A program made the translations under genes and the position numbers. Below the pieces are notes generated by a model. It was not told the DNA's origin and did not search any database. It was given only the letters and a program-made list of their open reading frames with translations. A DNA stretch of 8,999 nucleotides from CBDCGW01 sp964430745 (GTDB taxonomy: Bacteria; Acidobacteriota; UBA890), in assembly GCA_964430745.1 (NCBI GenBank), contig CAYSHI010000138.1, forward strand, positions 1-8,999, given 5' to 3'. Shown here piece by piece: positions 1 through 5,341 of this stretch. The first letter of the stretch is position 1. Every line of letters begins with the position of its first letter.

Positions 1-1637
1 GTCAGCGTAAACCGATCGCCCAGGCCGACGGCGTACTCGCCGTAGACCGCCGGACGCCAGCCCGTTTCCACGAGATCGTTGTTGATGAACTCGGGCAACA
101 AGACGATGAACTTGCGGTCAGGGTCGGGACGGGAGTCGTTCTGGTCGTAAACGAAGTTGATCCACGGGCCGTCGAGGGTGACGTCGTAGTCGAGCTTGTT
201 GCGGGTCACCCGGCCACCTAATGCGACGGTGCCGCTCGTCCCGGCGAGAAAGTTGAAGTCACCGCGCCAACCGATCTCCTGCTCGTCCTCGTTGACTACG
301 AAGATGTCCTCGCGCACCGGCACGTCGTCCGGGGTGGGCGGGAAGCTGCTCGCCTGATCCGGAAACGAGTCGCCCTGGCTGGAGAACTTGTCGCTGTAGC
401 GGTAGTAGAAGGTGTTGGAGAGATAGCCCGTGTCGCCCACGAGCCGGCGCCATGTTCCGCCGAGAAGATACGTATCCTGCCGGGTGTCGGCGATGAAGGT
501 GCTGAAATCAGCGTCCTCTTCTTCGGAGTTGTAGCCCGCCAGCACGTTCTCCACGGTGCGCTTGAACCTCTCGGGAGCAATCACCCCGAGGATACTGAGA
601 TCGTCGCGAGGACCGAGCTCGGACGTCGTCTTGCCGATGATGTCGTAGAGGGTCGGGGAGCCGATCGAGCCACCGCTGACCCACTCGAGCAGAGGTCCGA
701 AATACTGCCCTCGAGCCGAGAACAACGCCGCCGTGTTGTCGAACAGATACGTGGGTCCTTCGTAGCCGACCTCCCAACCCGTGATCTCTGCGCGACCGCT
801 GAAGACCGGCGTGATCTTGTTGCCCTCGGCTACGGTCAGGCGCAACAGCGATCCGTTCTTGCCGCCGTAGCCGGCCGGAAAGCCGCCCGGGAGAAAGTCG
901 GCCTCCTGAATCAGATTGGGAGCGAAGATGCTGAAGCGTCCGCCGCCGGCGGCGTCCTCGCCTTCGCCGAGCGTCTGGTCGAAGTGCGTAACGCGATCGA
1001 ACGGGATCTCGTCTACCAGAATCAGGTTGTCGCGCGGCCCGCGCCCACGCACCTGGAAAGAAGAGAACTCACCGGTCGAGGTTGTTCCTGGGAGGGTGTC
1101 CATCGCCCGCAAGATGTCGCCGCCGGTACCCGGGCTCCGGCGAATCTCCTCGCGCGAAAGTGCGAAGCTGGTGACGGGCATGCGCGGATCGTCGGAGGAC
1201 AGCTTCGCCGTCACGACAACCTCCTCGGAGATTGCCCCGGCGCGCGCCAGCTCGAAGTCCACGATCGCCACGCGATTCCGCCTCACGCGCACCTCGGTCT
1301 GCGCCGCCGTCTGGTAACCCGAGAGGTCGGCGACAACCGTGTACAGATCCGGTTCCAGTCCGTTGAAACGGTAGCCGCCGTCGGCGTCCGTGGAGACGGT
1401 CTCGAGAACGGCACCGAGCAGCAGAACTTCCACCGCGGCCCCGGCCAGCGGGCGCTTGGTCTCGCCGTCGATGATCCGCCCGCCGATCCCCTGCAGCCGC
1501 TCTTCCGTGGCCCGCTGCTGCGGCGCCGCGTCCTGGCCCCGCTCCGCCGTTGGCTCCGCGCGGACGCTACCTACCGGTAGAACGGCCAGGATGGCCAACA
1601 AGGCTGCAGCCACTACCCCCCGCACGATGCACTTCAC
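1..1637 (-). CDS. TonB-dependent outer membrane receptor with N-terminal carboxypeptidase-regulatory-like domain (partial, 3' end outside window)
   Basis: About 545 codons are present and the reading frame is open to the left edge, so the C-terminal part of the barrel is missing. I translated this frame by hand. The start is GTG at 1637-1635: an in-frame TGA lies two codons upstream, and GAGAG sits 6 nt before the GTG. Residues 1-27 form a signal peptide (basic start, hydrophobic core VVAAALLAILAVLPVG, probable cleavage after SVRA). Residues about 50-130 are a carboxypeptidase-regulatory-like beta-sandwich (GGRIIDGETKRPLAGAAVEV, then TDADGGYRFNGLEP and LYTVVADLSGY). SEEVVVTAK at 138-145 resembles a TonB-box region. 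The plug follows at about 155-275 (SREEIRRSPGTGGDILRAMDTLPG, FQVRGRGPRDN, ILVDEIPFD), then barrel strands. By family it would import a large or scarce substrate using TonB energy; the substrate cannot be read from sequence. Such receptors usually have about 900-1100 residues. The gene lies 125 bp downstream of the propeller gene on the same strand, probably in one transcript. Confidence 0.93.
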   Translation of the reverse strand, partial: MKCIVRGVVAAALLAILAVLPVGSVRAEPTAERGQDAAPQQRATEERLQGIGGRIIDGETKRPLAGAAVEVLLLGAVLETVSTDADGGYRFNGLEPDLYTVVADLSGYQTAAQTEVRVRRNRVAIVDFELARAGAISEEVVVTAKLSSDDPRMPVTSFALSREEIRRSPGTGGDILRAMDTLPGTTSTGEFSSFQVRGRGPRDNLILVDEIPFDRVTHFDQTLGEGEDAAGGGRFSIFAPNLIQEADFLPGGFPAGYGGKNGSLLRLTVAEGNKITPVFSGRAEITGWEVGYEGPTYLFDNTAALFSARGQYFGPLLEWVSGGSIGSPTLYDIIGKTTSELGPRDDLSILGVIAPERFKRTVENVLAGYNSEEEDADFSTFIADTRQDTYLLGGTWRRLVGDTGYLSNTFYYRYSDKFSSQGDSFPDQASSFPPTPDDVPVREDIFVVNEDEQEIGWRGDFNFLAGTSGTVALGGRVTRNKLDYDVTLDGPWINFVYDQNDSRPDPDRKFIVLLPEFINNDLVETGWRPAVYGEYAVGLGDRFTL

Positions 1638-1643
1638 GATTCA

Positions 1644-1652
1644 CTCTCTCTT
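1644..1652 (-). promoter_or_regulatory. Ribosome-binding element of the TonB-dependent receptor gene
   Basis: On the minus strand AAGAGAGAG ends 6 nt before the GTG start. It supports that start, which is also the first possible one after the in-frame TGA at 1643-1641. The match to the anti-Shine-Dalgarno sequence is only moderate, but the propeller gene at 3100 has the same element at the same spacing. Confidence 0.5.
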
Positions 1653-1762
1653 GGCGTCATGGCGGCGCTTGCAGCATTGCCCCCGCGCAAATCCGATGTA
1701 GATGGCGGCCTCGGCTCCTCAAACGGCGCCGGTGCCAACGCTGATGGTATCGGTTGGAAAGC

Positions 1763-3100
1763 TCAACGACCCGCGGCAGACCAACGAAGGGCGCTGATGG
1801 CCTCGAGCTCGCGCACGAACAGCTCGTTACCGCTCACCGCGAGGTGCCCCCACGTGCTCGTCTGCGCCACTTCACGCTCATCGATGAGCTCGAACTGATC
1901 GGAGCGAGCGCGCACCAGGCGAAGCGTCCCTTCGTCGTCGAGAGCCAGAATGCGATCACCCTGGTAGACCATGCTCCAGTACTCGCCCATCGGGGTCGTG
2001 CGCCAGTTCTCCTCGCCGGTGCTGAGATCAATGCTGCTGAGACGACCGTTGCCGAGGTGCTGATAGACGTGGTCCCCGATAACCAGCGGCGACGACATGT
2101 AGCCGGAGCCCTTGTTCGTCCACAGCTTCTCAGCTTGGAAGCGCCCGAGATCGTCGGAGTCCAGGTCGAGCCGCGGCTCGCGGTGCGTGCGGAAGAAGAA
2201 GGAGCCGTTGCGGTACTGGCTGACGAAGACGCCGTCACCGTAAACCGTCGGGGTGACGATGTTCATGCCGCGAAAGTTCGGCACTTCCTGCCACCAGAGC
2301 ACGCGGCCCGACTCGGGATCGACGCCGTTGAGCAGAGAGCGCGTGAACACGACGATCTGCTCGACGCCGTTGAGGCTCGCCAGGATCGGCGAGGAAAAAG
2401 CGCCGCCGCTCATGATCGAGTTCGGTGCCACGGCCGTGCGCCAGATGCTCTCTCCGGTGCGCTTGTCGATCTTTACCAGAGCGTTGGCCGCCTGCACGTA
2501 CAGGTGCTCGCCGACGATGAGCGGAGAGGAGGCAAAGCCGAAGGAAGGTGTATCGATCTTGTAACGGCTCGGGAAGTCGACGGCCCACAGCTCCTCGCCT
2601 GTTTCGCCGTCGAGCGCGTGAAGCACCTCCTTCATGTCGCCCATGTAAAGCGTGTCGCCGTCGTAGGCCGGCGTCGATCGCTCCCAGGTGCCGTGCGAGT
2701 TGGCGAAGAAAGGCACGTCGCCTTCTGCCTGCCATGTCCGGCTCCAGATCTCTTCTCCCGTATCGCGGCGTAGCGCCCGAACCCCCGCTGACTCCTTGCC
2801 GACCGTTTCGACGACGAAGACGCGATCCGCCGCCACGATCGGCCCCGAGTACCCTTTTCCGAGCTCGAGGCGCCAAATGGGCTCGAGGCCGCTGAGATCG
2901 GCGGGCCAGTCGGCGCCCTCAACACTCCCGTCCCGATGGGGTCCGCGCCACTGGTACCAACCCGACAGTGAGTCACTTCCCGGGTTCGTCGCCGTGACCA
3001 CCACCGGAGCGACAAACAGCGACAGGACGATGGTCACCGTGGCGACTGCGGTGGTAAGAGTGCGAGAGTTCCGGCGTTTCGGGAATTCAGTGTTGCGCAT
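1763..3100 (-). CDS. Exported PQQ-type (WD40-like) beta-propeller protein
   Basis: A 445-residue protein. The N-terminus has a basic stretch (KRRNSR, residues 8-13) and a hydrophobic segment at about 15-37 ending in VVVTA, so it is exported or membrane-anchored. The N-terminal motif WYQWRGPHRDGSVEG (48-62) is typical of bacterial PQQ-like propellers. Repeated blade motifs of the form D-x-x-TG-E-x-x-W are seen at about 109-122 (RRDTGEEIWS), 162-173 (LDGETGEELWAV), 210-221 (KIDKRTGESIWR), 259-270 (VDPESGRVLWW) and 356-367 (SIDLSTGEENWR), with weaker copies near 321-328 and 395-411. This suggests a 7-8 bladed propeller. There is no CxxCH haem motif, and no cysteine at all, so it is neither a quinohaemoprotein dehydrogenase nor a BamB lipoprotein. 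Family members are often scaffolds of unknown ligand; catalysis cannot be claimed. The start is ATG at 3100-3098 with AAAGAGAG 6 nt upstream. It is the first gene of a probable two-gene unit with the downstream receptor. Confidence 0.9.
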   Translation of the reverse strand: MRNTEFPKRRNSRTLTTAVATVTIVLSLFVAPVVVTATNPGSDSLSGWYQWRGPHRDGSVEGADWPADLSGLEPIWRLELGKGYSGPIVAADRVFVVETVGKESAGVRALRRDTGEEIWSRTWQAEGDVPFFANSHGTWERSTPAYDGDTLYMGDMKEVLHALDGETGEELWAVDFPSRYKIDTPSFGFASSPLIVGEHLYVQAANALVKIDKRTGESIWRTAVAPNSIMSGGAFSSPILASLNGVEQIVVFTRSLLNGVDPESGRVLWWQEVPNFRGMNIVTPTVYGDGVFVSQYRNGSFFFRTHREPRLDLDSDDLGRFQAEKLWTNKGSGYMSSPLVIGDHVYQHLGNGRLSSIDLSTGEENWRTTPMGEYWSMVYQGDRILALDDEGTLRLVRARSDQFELIDEREVAQTSTWGHLAVSGNELFVRELEAISALRWSAAGR

Positions 3101-3106
3101 GCGAGG

Positions 3107-3114
3107 CTCTCTTT
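3107..3114 (-). promoter_or_regulatory. Ribosome-binding element of the propeller gene
   Basis: AAAGAGAG on the minus strand ends 6 nt before the ATG at 3100. It has the same core and spacing as the receptor gene's element, which supports both start choices and suggests the two genes are translated in a similar way. Confidence 0.5.
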
Positions 3115-3141
3115 CAGTTCGCGGGCGGACCTAAATACATG

Positions 3142-3182
3142 GACAAAATATCAACTAGCTCATCTCTCGTCAATCTTTTGTC
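3142..3182. repeat. 7-bp inverted repeat bracketing the propeller promoter (possible operator)
   Basis: GACAAAA at 3142-3148 and its exact complement TTTTGTC at 3176-3182 flank the promoter with a 27-bp centre, arms about 34 bp apart centre to centre. One arm overlaps the -10 hexamer and the other lies just upstream of the -35. Paired sites of this kind can bind a dimeric or looped regulator. A 7-bp match with free spacing in AT-rich DNA can arise by chance, so the functional call is tentative. Confidence 0.35.
3145..3173 (-). promoter_or_regulatory. Sigma70-type promoter of the propeller/receptor unit
   Basis: On the minus strand, TTGACG (3173-3168, 5 of 6 to consensus) is followed after exactly 17 bp by TATTTT (3150-3145, 4 of 6). 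Transcription would begin near 3138, giving a 5' leader of about 38 nt before the ATG at 3100. The stretch is AT-rich compared with the surrounding GC-rich coding DNA. This is the best promoter match in the window. It assumes a housekeeping sigma factor with an Escherichia coli-like consensus. Confidence 0.6.
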
Positions 3183-3290
3183 TAAGTATGGCCGCAACAC
3201 CCTCCCCTCACGCGCTATCGAGATCCCCTACTAAAGGTGCTCTGGATGGCCGTTTCCGCCACTTGGGTCGAGAAACGGACGCCGACAGAG

Positions 3291-3315
3291 AAAAAAGTTG
3301 AAAAAAGCAAAAAAA
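3291..3315. other. Three helically phased A-tracts
   Basis: A6 at 3291-3296, A6 at 3301-3306 and A7 at 3309-3315 are spaced 10 and about 9 bp apart. Tracts in phase with the helix bend DNA intrinsically, and A-rich blocks can act as UP elements. The block lies between the divergent propeller and typA genes. Read on the minus strand it is a T-rich run after the 3353-3326 hairpin, which could also weakly terminate antisense transcription. Confidence 0.45.
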
Positions 3316-3379
3316 GCAAGAAAGTCGGAGGTGACCACCCCACGAGGCCTCCGAAATGCGCTATAGTTTTCGAATCGTC

Positions 3380-3410
3380 GCCGGCGCGTTCGCGCCGGCT
3401 AATTTTTTTT
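3380..3410 (+). terminator. Intrinsic terminator or attenuator in front of typA
   Basis: GCCGGCGC (3380-3387), a four-base loop GTTC, and GCGCCGGC (3392-3399) form a perfect 8-bp, all-GC stem. TAA follows, then eight T residues (3403-3410). The T-tract is on one side only, so it acts on the plus strand. It ends 47 bp before the typA ATG. The genes to its left are on the opposite strand, so it does not end a visible plus-strand gene. It is either a conditional attenuator of typA or the end of a short transcript. Confidence 0.75.
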
Positions 3411-3430
3411 CCGCCTTTGTCGAAAAGCAC

Positions 3431-3453
3431 CGGACACGGGATTCGACTGTCCG
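3431..3453 (+). promoter_or_regulatory. Start-codon-proximal hairpin of typA
   Basis: CGGACA (3431-3436) and TGTCCG (3448-3453) form a perfect 6-bp stem with an 11-nt loop, ending 4 nt before the ATG at 3458. No Shine-Dalgarno-like sequence lies in the usual window, and the place where one would be is inside the stem. This could limit translation initiation. A 6-bp stem alone is not rare in GC-rich DNA. Confidence 0.35.
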
Positions 3454-3457
3454 CACC

Positions 3458-5284
3458 ATGATTTCTCGCCTCCGCAATATCGCCATCATCGCGCACGTCG
3501 ACCACGGCAAGACGACCCTGGTCGACGAGCTGCTGAAACAATCGGGAACGTTCGACGCGCGGAGCGTGCTGCCGGAACGAATGCTGGACTCCAACGACCT
3601 GGAACGCGAGCGGGGCATCACGATCCTGTCAAAGAACACCGCGATCCGCTGGAACGACTACCGCATCAATATCGTCGACACTCCCGGCCACGCAGATTTC
3701 GGTGGCGAGGTCGAGCGAGTTCTGTCGATGGTCGACTCGGTTCTCCTGCTGGTCGACGCTGTAGACGGCCCGATGCCGCAGACGCGCTTCGTCACGCAGA
3801 AGGCCTTCTCGCATGGTCTCCACCCCATCGTTGTGATCAACAAGATCGACCGCGACGCGGCGCGACCCGATTGGGTCCACGAAGAGACCTTCGACCTGTT
3901 CGACAGGCTCGGCGCCACGGACGAGCAGCTGGATTTCCCGGTGGTCTACACGTCGGCCATCAACGGCACCGCGACGCTCGATCTCACCGATCCGGGCGTC
4001 GACATGACACCGCTGTTCGAGACCATCGTCGAGCACGTGCCGGCGCCCGACGTCGATCCCGAAGGATCGTTGCAGCTACAGGTCAGCTCGCTCGATTACT
4101 CTTCGTACGTCGGCGCTCTCGGTATCGGCCTCATCACGCGAGGCACCTTGCGCCGCGGCACACCCGTCGCGGTCATCGATCGCGGGGGTGACATCCGCCA
4201 GGAACGCATCCTGCAGGTGCTCGGCTTCGACGGTCTCGAGCGCCACGAGGTGGAGTCGGCCGCGGCGGGCGATATCGTCGCCTTCAGCGGCATCGAGCAC
4301 CCACGCATCTCCGACACACTGTGTGATCCGGAGCGGGTCGAGGCACTGTCGCCGCTGACCGTCGATGAGCCCACCATCAGCATGACCTTCGAGACCAACA
4401 CGTCTCCGCTCGCCGGCAAGGACGGCAAGTACGTCACCTCGCGCCAGCTGCGCGAGCGTCTGGCGCGTGAGGCGCTGCACAACGTGGCGCTGCGGGTCGA
4501 AGAAACCGAAAGTCCGGATCGCTTCAAGATCTCCGGCCGCGGCGAGTTGCACCTGTCGATCCTGCTCGAAAACATGCGCCGTGAAGGCTACGAGCTCGCC
4601 GTCTCGCGGCCGCGCGTCGTCGTGCACGAGGTCGACGGCGTGCGCGAGGAGCCTTTCGAGCAGCTCAGCGTCGATGTCGAAGACACGCACCAGGGCGCCG
4701 TCATGGAGGCCCTCGGCACGCGTGGCGGCGACCTCAAGGACATGCGCCCCGACGGCAAGGGCCGGGTCCGCCTCGACTTCGTCATCCCGACCCGCGGCCT
4801 CATCGGCTTCCAGTCGGAGTTCCGCACCATGACCTCCGGCAGCGGCATCTTCGTGCACACGTTCGACCATTTCGGCCCGGTCAAACGGATGGCGCGCGCG
4901 CGCCGTCCCAACGGCGCTCTCGTCTCGATGGCCCCCGGCAAGGCGCTCGGGTTCGCGCTGTTCAACCTGCAGGAGCGCGGCGAGCTCTTCATCGGCCCGG
5001 GCGACGAGGTCTACGAGGGCCAGGTGGTCGGCATGAACGCGCGTGACCGCGACCTCACCGTCAATCCGCTGAAGGGAAAGAAGCTCACCAACATGCGGGC
5101 TTCCGGCAAGGACGACGCCATCAACTTGACACCGCCCACACGTTTCACGCTCGAGGAGTCCCTCGAGTTTCTCGAGGACGACGAGCTGCTCGAGGTAACG
5201 CCGAGCTTTCTGCGCCTGCGCAAGCGGCATCTGAAGGAAAACGAACGTCGCCGGGCGGAGAAACAGGCTGCGCTGGTTCTCTGA
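3458..5284 (+). CDS. typA: Translational GTPase TypA/BipA
   Basis: A 608-residue protein, essentially the length of Escherichia coli BipA (607). It is a ribosome-binding GTPase of the EF-G/LepA class that supports 50S assembly and growth under cold or other stress in the cytoplasm. G-domain motifs are intact: G1 AHVDHGKTT (12-20), G2 with RGIT (52-55), G3 DTPGH (74-78), G4 NKID (128-131) and G5 TSA (165-167). Domain II follows at about 205-300 (SSLDYSSYVGALGIG). Next come the EF-G III/V-like domains (SGRGELHLSILLENMRREGY) and the BipA-specific C-terminal domain (GKGRVRLDFVIPTRGLIGFQ, LTGKKLTNMRAS-like NPLKGKKLTNMRASGKD, ending RKRHLKENERRRAEK). I chose ATG 3458 because MISRLRNIAIIAHVDHGKTT aligns with the family N-terminus. 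An in-frame ATG at 3356 would add 34 unrelated residues encoded across the terminator. The gene appears monocistronic, facing a convergent gene 57 bp away. Confidence 0.98.
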   Translation: MISRLRNIAIIAHVDHGKTTLVDELLKQSGTFDARSVLPERMLDSNDLERERGITILSKNTAIRWNDYRINIVDTPGHADFGGEVERVLSMVDSVLLLVDAVDGPMPQTRFVTQKAFSHGLHPIVVINKIDRDAARPDWVHEETFDLFDRLGATDEQLDFPVVYTSAINGTATLDLTDPGVDMTPLFETIVEHVPAPDVDPEGSLQLQVSSLDYSSYVGALGIGLITRGTLRRGTPVAVIDRGGDIRQERILQVLGFDGLERHEVESAAAGDIVAFSGIEHPRISDTLCDPERVEALSPLTVDEPTISMTFETNTSPLAGKDGKYVTSRQLRERLAREALHNVALRVEETESPDRFKISGRGELHLSILLENMRREGYELAVSRPRVVVHEVDGVREEPFEQLSVDVEDTHQGAVMEALGTRGGDLKDMRPDGKGRVRLDFVIPTRGLIGFQSEFRTMTSGSGIFVHTFDHFGPVKRMARARRPNGALVSMAPGKALGFALFNLQERGELFIGPGDEVYEGQVVGMNARDRDLTVNPLKGKKLTNMRASGKDDAINLTPPTRFTLEESLEFLEDDELLEVTPSFLRLRKRHLKENERRRAEKQAALVL

Positions 5285-5290
5285 AAGCCC

Positions 5291-5306
5291 GTCCAAAGAG
5301 TTGGAC
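5291..5306. other. Hairpin in the convergent typA/membrane-protein gap
   Basis: GTCCAA (5291-5296), loop AGAG, and TTGGAC (5301-5306) form a perfect 6-bp stem 6 nt after the typA stop. There is no T-run on either strand, so it is not a standard intrinsic terminator. It could protect mRNA 3' ends or be chance. The 57-bp gap holds nothing else I recognise. Confidence 0.3.
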
Positions 5307-5341
5307 TGACTCCTCGGTAACCGTTCCGCCTCGGTGAGCGT

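Larger units (their letters stand above)
3183..3457 (+). other. Gene-free, hairpin-rich region upstream of typA (candidate structured leader or small RNA)
   Basis: No convincing protein gene lies between the propeller promoter and typA. The plus strand holds four perfect inverted repeats: CCGTTTC/GAAACGG (3250-3256 and 3272-3278), CGGAGG/CCTCCG (3326-3331 and 3348-3353), GCCGGCGC/GCGCCGGC (3380-3387 and 3392-3399, followed by T8), and CGGACA/TGTCCG (3431-3436 and 3448-3453). Three A-tracts lie at 3291-3315. The order resembles a leader or small RNA ending in an intrinsic terminator, followed by a hairpin near the typA start codon. I found no strong plus-strand promoter. TATAGT at 3362-3367 looks like a -10 but has no matching -35. 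Confidence 0.4.

Noticed and set aside
1723..1745. TTGGCAC-like sequence on the minus strand before the receptor gene, resembling a sigma54 -24 element
   Set aside because: The GC element at the required spacing is missing, so it does not fit the sigma54 consensus.
1754..2773. Plus-strand open frame (339 codons) opposite the propeller gene
   Set aside because: The minus-strand frame has a signal peptide, clear blade repeats, a promoter and a ribosome-binding element; the plus-strand frame has no recognisable motif.
1763..3100. BamB (outer membrane assembly lipoprotein) identity for the propeller
   Set aside because: There is no lipobox cysteine, and indeed no cysteine, and the context is a TonB-dependent receptor rather than the usual bamB neighbours.
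3362..3367. TATAGT as the typA -10 element
   Set aside because: No acceptable -35 lies 15-19 bp upstream and no extended -10 TG is correctly placed. A start near 3374 would put the terminator at the extreme 5' end of the RNA.
3356..3457. N-terminal extension of TypA from an in-frame ATG at 3356
   Set aside because: The 34 extra residues do not match the family, whose N-terminus aligns exactly with the ATG at 3458, and the extension would be encoded by the terminator hairpin and T-run.
3215..3541. Minus-strand open frame of 108 codons over the typA upstream region and 5' end
   Set aside because: It overlaps the typA G1 motif, crosses the terminator and A-tracts and has no family features; its poly-Phe/Leu stretch comes from the A-tracts.
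4076..5296. Long minus-strand open frame (406 codons) opposite typA
   Set aside because: It is a GC-rich antisense shadow of a highly conserved gene, with low-complexity composition and no recognisable domain.
5291..5306. Bidirectional terminator for typA and the membrane-protein gene
   Set aside because: The stem is only 6 bp and no T-tract follows on either strand, so I kept it only as a hairpin of unknown role.
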